DNA of 64,000 bases, taken from JAXMEB01 sp046348545. GTDB taxonomy: Bacteria > Pseudomonadota > Gammaproteobacteria > Berkiellales > Berkiellaceae. The notes under the pieces were generated by a model that worked only from the letters and a program-made list of their open reading frames with translations, searched no databases and had not been told where the DNA came from. The first letter of the stretch is position 1. Every line of letters begins with the position of its first letter. This document shows positions 8,175 to 16,819 of the stretch, piece by piece. The stretch spans positions 620,001 through 684,000 of the forward strand of contig JAXMEB010000003.1 in the NCBI GenBank assembly GCA_046348545.1, given 5' to 3'. The position numbers were made by a program, and so were the translations under genes.

Positions 8175-9392
8175 TCAAATCCGCTCAAGACGAGGGGCTG
8201 GTGAGCCCTCTTGATCTTGAGCTGCTATATTGTCTTTTACCCACTGTTTGCCGAGTTGACTTTCAAAGACTCTGATACAACTGTCGGACAACTGGTTATA
8301 CTCTAAAGATAGATCTTCGAGCTTGGTTAATGAGCTGGACAATTCATTCGGTAAGCTCGTGAGTTTATTTCTGTGTAAACTTAGAGCATCCAGACTGGTT
8401 AGAGTGCATACAATTGACGGTAAAGTTGTGAATTCATTGTTGCTGAGATGTAACCATTTCAATTTTTTGAGCTCACGGATTTCATCCGGTAAGACTGTTA
8501 ATTGATTTGAGCATAGGTTTAGGAGCTTGAGTGATGCGCCAAGCTGACCAATTTGAGGGGGAAGCGATCTTATTTGATTCTGTTGTAAATGTAAGTTCTT
8601 GAGCGCGACTAGGTGACCGATTTCTGCAGGCAAGGAAGTCAGTTGGTTATTGCTGAGATTTATGCTGTCGAGGTTGACAAGTTGAAGGATTCCTTTTGGG
8701 AATATTGTCAACTGATTCATATCAAGACGGATAGCCTTGAGCTTTCCCCAATATCGTGCTAATTCTGGTTCGAATAATAATTGTTCTGGGAAGCGAGTGA
8801 GATTTAAATTGTTTACTCTTAGAACATTATCATTTTGTTTGATTTTGCTTTGAATTAATTCGATATGAATCTGCTCGAGTAGTCTGTCGATTTGTTTTAG
8901 GCTTTCCAAAGTGGGTGCTTCTCGTTCAGTGCCTGCCATTTCTGACAAAAACAATTGTTTTAGGTCAGGCCGAATTCCATTCCATTGCAGATCTGTCCAT
9001 TGGCGGATGACACTAATTTCTGCATATTGAGCAGCAGAGAAGAGTTTGATGAAATCAATATATGTGATTCCCTGTTTAGTATTTCGTTGAATGACATCCT
9101 GGTTTCCGAAAGGGATCTCATTTAGCTGTTTTACATATCCCATTGAGCGTGGTTCGAGAGCGTGGAAGCTCTTTGAGACAGCCCGCATTGCTAATAGGCT
9201 ATTATAAGGCATGAATTGATGGATGATTTCTAAAACCTCATTAGGTAAAGAAGATAGCGTTATCTCATCCGGCTTCTGAAAGTCTAGGCGAAAGAATTCT
9301 TTTTCTTCTGCATTCTTGTATTTGCTTTTAGTCAAATAGAGATTTGACGATTCAGATGCATTATCGAGCATTTCGTACTTTCGCTTTGGCAT
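8175..9392 (-). CDS. F-box-like, leucine-rich-repeat protein
   Basis: A 405-residue protein. Residues about 43-82 (LSSLPNEVLEIIHQFMPY, then LLAMRAVSKSFH) match the F-box pattern, a short eukaryotic motif that docks on Skp1 of SCF ubiquitin ligases. Residues about 195-380 hold at least seven leucine-rich repeats of the LP-x-x-I/L type (for example LINLSNN-like, NQLTSLPAEIG, NQIRSLPPQIG, NQLTVLPDEIR), a binding surface for proteins. F-box plus LRR is the layout of eukaryotic FBXL substrate receptors and of some secreted effectors of Legionella-type bacteria. The N-terminus is basic (MPKRKYE) and lacks a Sec signal. It is convergent with the phosphatase gene. The F-box call is by pattern only. 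Confidence 0.82.
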   Translation of the reverse strand: MPKRKYEMLDNASESSNLYLTKSKYKNAEEKEFFRLDFQKPDEITLSSLPNEVLEIIHQFMPYNSLLAMRAVSKSFHALEPRSMGYVKQLNEIPFGNQDVIQRNTKQGITYIDFIKLFSAAQYAEISVIRQWTDLQWNGIRPDLKQLFLSEMAGTEREAPTLESLKQIDRLLEQIHIELIQSKIKQNDNVLRVNNLNLTRFPEQLLFEPELARYWGKLKAIRLDMNQLTIFPKGILQLVNLDSINLSNNQLTSLPAEIGHLVALKNLHLQQNQIRSLPPQIGQLGASLKLLNLCSNQLTVLPDEIRELKKLKWLHLSNNEFTTLPSIVCTLTSLDALSLHRNKLTSLPNELSSSLTKLEDLSLEYNQLSDSCIRVFESQLGKQWVKDNIAAQDQEGSPAPRLERI

Positions 9393-9502
9393 AGATACAC
9401 AATTTTGTAATTTTGATGAAGTGAGATGCTAGCTAAAGCATGCAGACAAGTCTTCTTGATTCAGACAAAAGGTCTACTTTCCATTACAGGCGTTTAGCAT
9501 CT

Positions 9503-9526
9503 GATATACCCTTCACAGCTGAATTT
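9503..9526. repeat. Family A repeat, left-end fragment
   Basis: GATATACCCTTCACAGCTGAA plus TTT equals the left end of the family A repeat (see 60508-60635) and then stops. The fragment overlaps the TAA of trkH (9525-9527 on the plus strand), so an old insertion and deletion may have set this stop codon. Confidence 0.7.
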
Positions 9527-10973
9527 ATGCTCGCCAGAAAGCTCTGGAGAAGAGTACTATAATAGTGAATATCTCCAAGCGCCCAATTAGCATGGCGGCG
9601 CTCAAGATCCATTTGCTCGCATCTTTTAGTGAACCAAAATGAGATGAGATGCTTCCTAGGCCAGGCCCCGTATTTGAGATGGTGGTTAATAAGGCTGAGT
9701 AAGCTGTGAGCAGATCGTTTTCCACAAAAAGCATCAAAATTAGAAAAACAGTAAAAATGAAAATATACATGGCAAGAAAACTCCAGACGCCTTCGATGAC
9801 GCGAGGGGCAATTGGGTGTCCACCTAGTTTGATGGTGTAATTGCCATGAGGGTGAACTAAGCGCTGTATTTCCCGCTCACCTTGTAGTTTCAATAGTAAG
9901 ATTCTGATGACCTTAATTCCACCGGAGGTTGATCCGGCGCAGCCCCCGATAATGCCTAAAAAGAGCAGCATGATAGGCACAAACGAAGGCCATGCTGAAA
10001 AATTAGTGGTTATAAAGCCAGTGGTCGTCATCATCGAGACGGTTTGGAAGATAGCATCTTTGATCATGTCCCATGAGATATATTGTTGAGTGAATGCGAG
10101 CATGATCAGTGTGATGAGGAAGCCGCCGGTTAAAATTTTCGTATAAAATCGAAATTCAGCATCAGATAAATAAGGACGTGTTTTTTTTTGATGTATTGCC
10201 ATAAAGTGTAGGTTGAAACTGATGCCACCCAGAAACATGAAAATGATGCAAGTTAGTTCAATATTGTCTTTTTCAAAATATCCGATAGACATATCATGCG
10301 TTGAAAAGCCACCAGTCGATATCGTTGCATAACTGTGCCCGATTGCGTCAAATAATGGCATGCCTTCAGCCCAATAAATTAAAGCACATAAGAAAGTTAG
10401 TGAAAAATAGATTAACCAAATGCCTTTAGCAGTTTGAGCAATGCGTGGTGTGAGTTTGCTGTCTTTGACGGGGCCTGTCGATTCAGCGCGAAATAACTGC
10501 ATTCCACCAATTCCCAGCATTGGGAGGATAGCAACGGCTAAGATGATAATGCCAATCCCACCTAAAAACTGGAGTTGTTGACGATAGTAGAGAATTGAAT
10601 GTGGGAGCCCATCAAGCTGAAATAATGCGGTTGCGCCAGTTGTTGTTACGCCCGAAGTAGCTTCGAATAGCGCTGTTGCAAATGAAATGTGCAAAGAAGG
10701 CGCAAGATAAAGCGGCAGTGCGCTGGCAAAACACATCATAGTCCAGAACAAGGCCACAATCAAAAATCCATCACGAGTTCTAAGCTCCCTCTTTTGTTTT
10801 CTGAATGGAAGCCAAATCAAAATGCCCGTGAAAATAATTAGAAAGAAAGAGCTTGCAAAGCTGTCGGTGTGACCATCTTGATAGTAAAGCTCAACGAGAA
10901 ATGGCGGGATCAATGTTAAGCTGAACATAATCAACAAAACGCCCAGTATTTTTAAAATGGTTCCGATTTGCAT
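9525..10973 (-). CDS. trkH: Trk potassium uptake, membrane subunit TrkH
   Basis: Integral membrane channel subunit of the Trk K+ uptake system, 482 residues with about ten hydrophobic segments. Family landmarks are visible: ATSGVTTTGATAL and TISTGGFSTHD in the first two pore repeats, MMTTTGFITT in the third, and GCAGSTSGGIKVIR in the last part. It starts six bases after the trkA stop, so the two form a trkA-trkH operon in which TrkA gates the TrkH channel. The C-terminal stop coincides with a remnant of a dispersed repeat, so the last residue or two may be altered from the ancestral end. Length is normal for the family (about 483). Confidence 0.95.
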   Translation of the reverse strand: MQIGTILKILGVLLIMFSLTLIPPFLVELYYQDGHTDSFASSFFLIIFTGILIWLPFRKQKRELRTRDGFLIVALFWTMMCFASALPLYLAPSLHISFATALFEATSGVTTTGATALFQLDGLPHSILYYRQQLQFLGGIGIIILAVAILPMLGIGGMQLFRAESTGPVKDSKLTPRIAQTAKGIWLIYFSLTFLCALIYWAEGMPLFDAIGHSYATISTGGFSTHDMSIGYFEKDNIELTCIIFMFLGGISFNLHFMAIHQKKTRPYLSDAEFRFYTKILTGGFLITLIMLAFTQQYISWDMIKDAIFQTVSMMTTTGFITTNFSAWPSFVPIMLLFLGIIGGCAGSTSGGIKVIRILLLKLQGEREIQRLVHPHGNYTIKLGGHPIAPRVIEGVWSFLAMYIFIFTVFLILMLFVENDLLTAYSALLTTISNTGPGLGSISSHFGSLKDASKWILSAAMLIGRLEIFTIIVLFSRAFWRA

Positions 10974-10979
10974 ATAGTT

Positions 10980-12353
10980 TTAAATGAATCCAATGCCGAC
11001 TTGAAATAATTTATCGACTTCTTTGATGTAGGTTTTATCCATCAAAAATAGAATCACATGATCTTCGGGCTCAATAATGACTTCATCGTGTGCAATAATC
11101 ACAGCTTCTTTTCGAACAATAGCGCCAATGACCGCGCTAGGCGGTAGTTTTACTTCTTTGATACGTCTACCGACGACTTTAGAAGATTGAGCATCGCCAT
11201 GAGCAATGGCCTCGATGGCTTCAGCGGCGCCTCTTCGTAATGAATGTACATTGACAACATCACCCTTTCGAATATGCGTCAATAAGCTTCCAATGGTTGT
11301 TTGTTGGGGCGAGATGACGATATCAATATCGAGATTTTCTGCAATGTCCACATAGGCCGATCGATTGATTAAGGCCATGACTTTGCGTGCGCCTAATCGC
11401 TTGGCTAAAATGGCAGACATGATATTGGCTTCATCGCGATTGGTTACGGCACAGAAAACATCAGTTTGATTTATATTTTCATCTAGTAATAATTCTTTAT
11501 CAGCGCAGTCACCCTGCAGCACAATGGTTTTATCTAGTCGATTAGAGAGCAATTCAATCCGTTTTTTATTGTGATCGATCACTTTGACGTGGAATTGATT
11601 TTCGAGTACTTCCGCTAATCTGAATCCAATATTCCCACCACCTGCAATTATAATTCGTTTATAAGCAGGCTCGAGATGACGTAACTCTCGCATGACTTGT
11701 GTGATATGGTGCGGCGCAGCCAAGAAAAAGACTTCATCATCAGGTTCTATGACTGTGTTTTTATTGGGTGAAATCGCTTTTCCTCGACGATAAATCGCCG
11801 CAAACCAAACGTCGACATCAGGCAGGTGTTTTTTGAGGTCGCTTAATGCTTGTCCGACCATGTCGCCACCGTAATAGGCTCGCATCCCAACCAGCTGGAC
11901 ACGACCATCTGCAAAATTTAATACCTGTAGCGTATCAGGATGTAAAATCAGTCGTTTGATATATTGTGTAACAAGTTGTTCTGGGCTGATGACTTTATCA
12001 ATGGGGAGTGCTTCATTTGTAAAAAGGGTTTCATGCGCGATGTACTCAGCTGCACGAACACGCGCTATTTTGGTAGGGGTTCTAAATAGGCTGTATGCAA
12101 CCTGACAGGCAATCATATTGGTTTCGTCAGAGTTGGTCACAGCGATGATCATATCCGAATCATCTGCGCCGGCATTTTGTAAAACGATTGGATAACTGGC
12201 AGAGCCTTGGATAGTCCGAACGTCAGCATATTCTTGTAAGGAGCGCAACTTTTCACCATCAATATCAATAACAGTGATATCGTTACCTTCGCTGGCTAAT
12301 ATTTGTGCCAGGACAGTCCCGACTTGGCCTGCACCTAGTATAATGATCTTCAT
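10980..12353 (-). CDS. trkA: Trk potassium uptake, NAD-binding regulatory subunit TrkA
   Basis: Peripheral cytoplasmic subunit that gates TrkH according to nucleotide binding. Its 457 residues show the expected duplication: two Rossmann RCK-N domains, the first with GAGQVGTVLAQ near the N-terminus and the second with IAGGGNIGFRLAE at about 230, each followed by an RCK-C domain. The acidic strand end after the first glycine loop (VIDIDGEKL) fits NAD(H) binding. It is upstream of trkH on the same strand with a six-base gap. Confidence 0.96.
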   Translation of the reverse strand: MKIIILGAGQVGTVLAQILASEGNDITVIDIDGEKLRSLQEYADVRTIQGSASYPIVLQNAGADDSDMIIAVTNSDETNMIACQVAYSLFRTPTKIARVRAAEYIAHETLFTNEALPIDKVISPEQLVTQYIKRLILHPDTLQVLNFADGRVQLVGMRAYYGGDMVGQALSDLKKHLPDVDVWFAAIYRRGKAISPNKNTVIEPDDEVFFLAAPHHITQVMRELRHLEPAYKRIIIAGGGNIGFRLAEVLENQFHVKVIDHNKKRIELLSNRLDKTIVLQGDCADKELLLDENINQTDVFCAVTNRDEANIMSAILAKRLGARKVMALINRSAYVDIAENLDIDIVISPQQTTIGSLLTHIRKGDVVNVHSLRRGAAEAIEAIAHGDAQSSKVVGRRIKEVKLPPSAVIGAIVRKEAVIIAHDEVIIEPEDHVILFLMDKTYIKEVDKLFQVGIGFI

Positions 12354-12425
12354 GAGTTAGTTAATATAGTCTTGGCATTTGCTGTGACTATAGGGCTCTT
12401 TTCCTTAAGTCAGATACAACCTATG

Positions 12426-13388
12426 CTATAAGTTTCCCGATTGCATTACAAACTGTTTCCCCTTTGCAAATAAACTCGCATGACCGTTGAAGAGAGTGTT
12501 AAACGGCAGTGGTTTTTTGCCAGGTAACTGTAGAGATTCGACGCATAAGATCCTATCACCAGTTGCTATTTTGAGGCCTTTAGGGGTGGCGGATAAAATG
12601 GTTCCTGGTGGTTCAGTTGTTTTGGTGTTTTCAACTGTTGCTGACCAGAAGCGGATTACTTGATTATCCAGCATACTAAAGCTGATAGGCCAAGGCTGGA
12701 AAGCACGGATTTCTCGTTCAAGCTGAAGAGCTGATTTATCCCAATCAATACAGGCATCTTGCTTGGTAATTTTGGACGCATGTGTCGCGAGACTGTTCTC
12801 TTGTGGTTCACCGACCAGCGTTTGAAGATTTTTTCTGTCACAATCATTTAAGAAATCAACCAAACAACTCGCCCCCAAGGTTGAGAGCTTTTCAAATAAA
12901 GTGGCCGTTGTATCGTTCACTTGAATCTTTAAAGGCGCCTTCAAGAGCATATCACCGGTATCTAATCCCACATCCATTTTCATTAGGGTAATCCCTGTTT
13001 GAGGGTCACCAGACAAGATAGCCTGATGAATAGGAGAGGCCCCTCGCCAACGAGGCAAGAGAGAGGCATGCACATTTAGGCAACCTAGGCGTGGTATCGA
13101 GAGAACGGCTTGCGGCAGCAACAATCCGTATACAGCAACCACCATGAGATCAGGCTTAAGCTCACGCAGCGTGCTTTGGATCTCACCTGATTTTAAAGTG
13201 GTCGGTTGTAGGACAGGGATACCATGTTGCCCAGCCAGTATTTTGGTTGCAGGAGGGTGGTTCTTTTGACCTCTGCCGCTAGGTTTGTCGGGTTGGCACA
13301 ATACAGCAATGACTTGATGGTTGCTTTGAATCAGCGCTTCTAAGATCGAAGCGGCAAATTCTGGCGTCCCTGCAAATAATATTTTCAT
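12426..13388 (-). CDS. fmt: Methionyl-tRNA formyltransferase
   Basis: Transfers a formyl group from 10-formyl-tetrahydrofolate to initiator Met-tRNA. The 320 residues begin MKILFAGTPEFAA, carry the formyltransferase signature with LNVHASLLPRWRGASPIHQ (catalytic Asn and His) and GITLMKMDVGLDTGDML, and end in the C-terminal tRNA-binding domain. It is two bases downstream of def, the classical def-fmt pair that adds and then removes the N-formyl group. Confidence 0.97.
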   Translation of the reverse strand: MKILFAGTPEFAASILEALIQSNHQVIAVLCQPDKPSGRGQKNHPPATKILAGQHGIPVLQPTTLKSGEIQSTLRELKPDLMVVAVYGLLLPQAVLSIPRLGCLNVHASLLPRWRGASPIHQAILSGDPQTGITLMKMDVGLDTGDMLLKAPLKIQVNDTTATLFEKLSTLGASCLVDFLNDCDRKNLQTLVGEPQENSLATHASKITKQDACIDWDKSALQLEREIRAFQPWPISFSMLDNQVIRFWSATVENTKTTEPPGTILSATPKGLKIATGDRILCVESLQLPGKKPLPFNTLFNGHASLFAKGKQFVMQSGNL

Positions 13389-13390
13389 CT

Positions 13391-13891
13391 TTAAACCGTG
13401 CGTTGAAGTTTTTTAAGTTTTTTAACTAGAAAGTTTCGCTTGATGGGACTCAAGAAATCAATGAACAAAATACCATCTAAATGTTGAATTTCATGATCGC
13501 AGCAAGCTGCACCCAGATCTGTAAAGGTTTCTTCATGCTCTATGCCTGCTTCATCAAAGAAACGCATGCGCACGCTTTGAGGGCGGCAGATTTTGGCGTG
13601 AACACCCGGGAAAGAAAGACAGCCTTCTTCTTTAACTCGCTCCCCTTCACGATGGATAATGTCGGGGTTGATAAAGACGCGAGGCTCATTGCCAGCCCTA
13701 GATAGATCCATTACAAAGATCCGCATATCGAGCCCAATTTGAGTAGCGGCTAGACCACAACCTTGATCTTCATACATGGTATCTACCATATCTTGAATAT
13801 TGGCTTTAAGCGTTGCGTCAAATGAGGTCACAGGTTTTGCTGTGATCCGAAGACGAGGATCTGGGTAACATAGTACAGGTCGTATAGCCAT
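13391..13891 (-). CDS. def: Peptide deformylase
   Basis: Metallohydrolase that removes the formyl group from nascent proteins. All three family motifs are present: GCGLAATQIG, EGCLSFPG (metal-ligand Cys) and HEIQHLDG (two metal-ligand His and the catalytic Glu). The start at 13891 (MAIRPVLCYPDPRL) is the usual N-terminus; a TTG nine bases further upstream extends the frame without homology. Length is 166 residues, normal for the family. It is followed by fmt after two bases and is divergent from the LysM gene. Confidence 0.96.
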   Translation of the reverse strand: MAIRPVLCYPDPRLRITAKPVTSFDATLKANIQDMVDTMYEDQGCGLAATQIGLDMRIFVMDLSRAGNEPRVFINPDIIHREGERVKEEGCLSFPGVHAKICRPQSVRMRFFDEAGIEHEETFTDLGAACCDHEIQHLDGILFIDFLSPIKRNFLVKKLKKLQRTV

Positions 13892-13954
13892 GAGATTCAA
13901 ACCATTGTTAATTATTAATCTGACTGGTGCCTATGGTATTTTTATTATCCCAAG

Positions 13955-13982
13955 GTTACAACCCCCGGTCGTCAGCTATAAT
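13955..13982 (+). promoter_or_regulatory. Sigma-70-type promoter for the LysM-dprA operon
   Basis: A perfect -10 TATAAT at 13977-13982 follows GTTACA at 13955-13960 with a 16-base spacer. It sits 45 bases before the LysM gene start, and AAGGAGA at 14014-14020 gives a good ribosome binding site. Confidence 0.55.
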
Positions 13983-14026
13983 CTTAGGTATGTACACCCT
14001 CTCAGCCGAGCCCAAGGAGAAGATGA

Positions 14027-15103
14027 ATGCGGATCTTAAGCCAAGGTGTGCTCTGGCTATTGTGCTTTGTTATTAGCACAGCTGGGTATTCGGGCAATAG
14101 AGAAGATTTTGTCGATAACCCACCTCAAACCTATACCGTTAAGTCAGGCGATACGCTATCTGAAATTTCAGAACGCTTTTTGAAGGATCCTTGGCGTTGG
14201 AGAGAAATATGGCGTGCATCACCCGGTATTCAAAATCCAGATCTGATCTACCCTGGGGATATTATCACCCTTAAGCAAGTTGATGGACAAACTTATATCA
14301 GTGTCGAGCGCAGCAATCAATTTGTTGATGCAACTGAAAACGTGATGTCCAATGGTATTGTAAAATTAAGTCCCCGTATTCGATCAGAGCCAGCAAAAAA
14401 GCCTATCCCGACCTTGCCTATCGATGTCATTGGGCCATTTCTCAATAATTCTCAGGTCGTGTCTTCAGCCGCATTCAATTCTGCGCCAAGAATTGTCGCG
14501 CTCGAAGAGGATCACTTAGCCGTGGGAGAGGGCTCTCGCATTTACGTAGCTGGCTTGCCTGAGAATGACATTAAGGGGTTTACCCTCTTTCGCAAAGGTA
14601 AAATCTACAAGCATCCCTACACGAATGAAGTCTTGGGGGTGGAGGCAGAGGTATTGGGTGCGGCGCGTTTTGTTGACAGGAATAGAACCCTTGCCACATT
14701 AAACATCACCAATAGCGTGTTAGAGGTGCTCATTGGTGACAGGGTGATGCCACTTAGAGAAGAAGAGCTGACGGCCTTCTTTACCCCAAAGCTACCTAAG
14801 CAGATGGCGAGGGGGTACATCATCTCCGTATTTGGGGGTTTAAATCAAATTGGGCAGTACCAAGTTATCGCGATCACTGGCGGCAAGAATATTGAACGAG
14901 AGCCTGGTGATGTTTTGTTTGTGTATCAGACTCAACAAGATATCCAAAAGCGATTTGAAAATGAGAAGAAACCTCGCTTGAATATCCCAGCTGATTATGT
15001 TGGGCAAGTCATGGTCTTTCGAGTCTTTGATAAAGTGAGCTTTGCTTTAGTCACAAAAGCATTTCGAGCAATCTACTTGCTTGATGAGGTAGCAAGTCCC
15101 TAA
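14027..15103 (+). CDS. LysM-domain envelope protein
   Basis: A 358-residue protein with an N-terminal signal peptide (hydrophobic residues about 8-20). One LysM domain at about 35-83 (YTVKSGDTLSEISERFL, then IWRASPGIQNPDLIYPGDII) should bind peptidoglycan glycan strands. The remaining 270 residues have no motif I can name. LysM proteins directly upstream of dprA are common in gammaproteobacteria and are annotated as peptidoglycan-binding proteins. The start is fixed by AAGGAGA six bases upstream. It is the first gene of the run LysM-dprA-smg. Confidence 0.88.
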   Translation: MRILSQGVLWLLCFVISTAGYSGNREDFVDNPPQTYTVKSGDTLSEISERFLKDPWRWREIWRASPGIQNPDLIYPGDIITLKQVDGQTYISVERSNQFVDATENVMSNGIVKLSPRIRSEPAKKPIPTLPIDVIGPFLNNSQVVSSAAFNSAPRIVALEEDHLAVGEGSRIYVAGLPENDIKGFTLFRKGKIYKHPYTNEVLGVEAEVLGAARFVDRNRTLATLNITNSVLEVLIGDRVMPLREEELTAFFTPKLPKQMARGYIISVFGGLNQIGQYQVIAITGGKNIEREPGDVLFVYQTQQDIQKRFENEKKPRLNIPADYVGQVMVFRVFDKVSFALVTKAFRAIYLLDEVASP

Positions 15104-15137
15104 ACTCTCGCTTTTCAAGTGAGTAAAGGAAAAGGGC

Positions 15138-16256
15138 ATGAAGACTTTACCGTATTGGTTGGCTCTCAATCGAGTGCCTGGACTGGGTCCCAAGGGGATA
15201 ACAACCTTATTGCAGCAATTTGGCAATATTGAGCTGTTGTTTCAGGGCCAAACACCGATCTCAGAATTACAACATTGGTTGCAAACAAATTATCAAACCA
15301 GCACATTTGATTGGCGCGGCGTTGAGCGTGATTTGGCTTGGCTAGAGGCTTCAGAATCACATCATGTTGTGACAGTAGATGACTCTCATTTTCCTTACTT
15401 ACTTCGTGAGACACCCGGTTCACCTTTCCTTTTATTCGTGAGAGGCGACCCTAAATGGCTTAGTTTGCCCCAGGTGGCGATGGTTGGTACACGTCATCCG
15501 ACACCCCTAGGTCTGGAGCAGGCTTATGAATTTGCACAAGGGTTGGTTACTGCGGGTTTGACGGTGACCAGTGGGTTGGCTCTAGGGATTGATGGTGCAA
15601 GTCACGAAGGGGCTTTAAAAGCGAATGGTGGGACGATTGCGGTGATGGGGCATGGATTGGATTCGCTCTATCCCAAGGCGCATCAAGCGCTCGCAGCTCA
15701 AATTGTGGGTCAGGGTGCTTTGATTTCGGAATTCCCAATTGGAACTCCCCCCCTAAGACAACATTTTCCACGGCGTAATCGAATTATCAGTGCGCTCAGC
15801 GGTGGAGTCTTGGTCGTTGAGGCCGCACTTAAAAGCGGTTCATTAATTACGGCACAATATGCGCTTGAGCAAGGGCGAGAAGTCTTTGCTTTGCCTGGCT
15901 CTATTCACAATCCCACGGCAAAGGGCTGTCACCAGCTCATCCGACAAGGGGCTCACTTAATTGAGACGGTAAAAGAAATCATTGAGGTCTTGACGCCATT
16001 CTATGCAGACTGGCAACCTGAAAGAGAATATGCATTGAAGGCTACTCGAATAGCTGAACAAATAAGTAAGGGGGGAAAAGCTTCAGACAATGTGCTTTTA
16101 GCGGCAATTGGTGATTGTTTAACACCAATTGATGTGTTAATCCAACGCACGGGTTTGTCACTGCAGCGATTGACGAGCGAATTGCTCGATTTAGAGCTTG
16201 ACGGTCAGGTGAAGGCAGTGCCAGGCGGATATGTGCGAATAGCCACAGGTGGATAG
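15138..16256 (+). CDS. dprA: DNA processing protein DprA
   Basis: Single-strand DNA-binding protein that loads RecA during natural transformation. The Rossmann-like core shows VAMVGTRHPTPLG, TSGLALGIDGASHEGAL, GHGLDSLYP, EFPIGTPPLRQHFPRRNRII and KSGSLITAQYALEQGREVFA, the standard DprA/Smf run. Residues about 310-372 form the C-terminal winged-helix-like domain. Length is 372, normal. AAGGAAAAGGG precedes the start. The next gene, smg, begins two bases after its stop, matching the usual dprA-smg-topA order. Presence of dprA alone does not prove competence. Confidence 0.96.
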   Translation: MKTLPYWLALNRVPGLGPKGITTLLQQFGNIELLFQGQTPISELQHWLQTNYQTSTFDWRGVERDLAWLEASESHHVVTVDDSHFPYLLRETPGSPFLLFVRGDPKWLSLPQVAMVGTRHPTPLGLEQAYEFAQGLVTAGLTVTSGLALGIDGASHEGALKANGGTIAVMGHGLDSLYPKAHQALAAQIVGQGALISEFPIGTPPLRQHFPRRNRIISALSGGVLVVEAALKSGSLITAQYALEQGREVFALPGSIHNPTAKGCHQLIRQGAHLIETVKEIIEVLTPFYADWQPEREYALKATRIAEQISKGGKASDNVLLAAIGDCLTPIDVLIQRTGLSLQRLTSELLDLELDGQVKAVPGGYVRIATGG

Positions 16257-16258
16257 CC

Positions 16259-16741
16259 ATGAGTGATACAGCCATCGATGTCTTAGTTTTTCTGTTTGAT
16301 AACTATTTAAACGCAGAAATGAATCTTGCGGCTGAGGAGGACGCCTTAGAATATGAATTAGAACAGGCGGGCTTTCCTGTGGGTGAAATCCATAAAGCAT
16401 TTGATTGGCTCGGTGATTTAGCTGAGCTGCAGTCAGACTATGAGCGGTTTGATCCGGCTGGTCAATATTCTCATCGCGTTTATACACCCAAAGAACTAAG
16501 GAAGCTAGATAAGTCATGTAGAGGGTTTTTGATCCATCTTGAAAAGTTAGGCTTGCTCGATCTGGCTTCCAGAGAAATAATTCTTGACCGAGCAATGGCT
16601 ATTGATGTAGATGAATTGAGCCTGGATCAGTTCAAGCGGATAGTCGGACTAGTGATGCTCAATAGACCTAGTCACGAGGCTGTCTTAGCGTGGGTTGAAG
16701 ATCTCATCTATGATGAACTGGGTGGGGCGATATTACACTGA
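16259..16741 (+). CDS. smg: Smg family protein (DUF494)
   Basis: A 160-residue acidic protein with the family's N-terminus (VLVFLFDNYLNAE) and core (LEKLGLLDLASREIILDRAMA, abbreviated here in two parts: LEKLGLLD and REIILDRAMA). The biochemical role of the Smg family is not established. It is regularly found between dprA and topA, as here, and is transcribed with dprA. Its transcript ends in two hairpins immediately downstream. Confidence 0.93.
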   Translation: MSDTAIDVLVFLFDNYLNAEMNLAAEEDALEYELEQAGFPVGEIHKAFDWLGDLAELQSDYERFDPAGQYSHRVYTPKELRKLDKSCRGFLIHLEKLGLLDLASREIILDRAMAIDVDELSLDQFKRIVGLVMLNRPSHEAVLAWVEDLIYDELGGAILH

Positions 16742-16742
16742 A

Positions 16743-16796
16743 GTGAGTTAACTTCTAACTCACGATGGGGCACCCTTGGGTGCCTTTCGTATTTTT
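16743..16796 (+). terminator. Rho-independent terminator after smg
   Basis: Two consecutive hairpins. GTGAGTTA/TAACTCAC at 16743-16763 has a five-base loop. GGCACCC/GGGTGCC at 16769-16784 has a two-base loop and is followed by TTTCGTATTTTT. The second is a standard intrinsic terminator and separates smg from topA. Confidence 0.8.
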
Positions 16797-16819
16797 AAGA
16801 TCCTAAAAGGTGAAATAAG

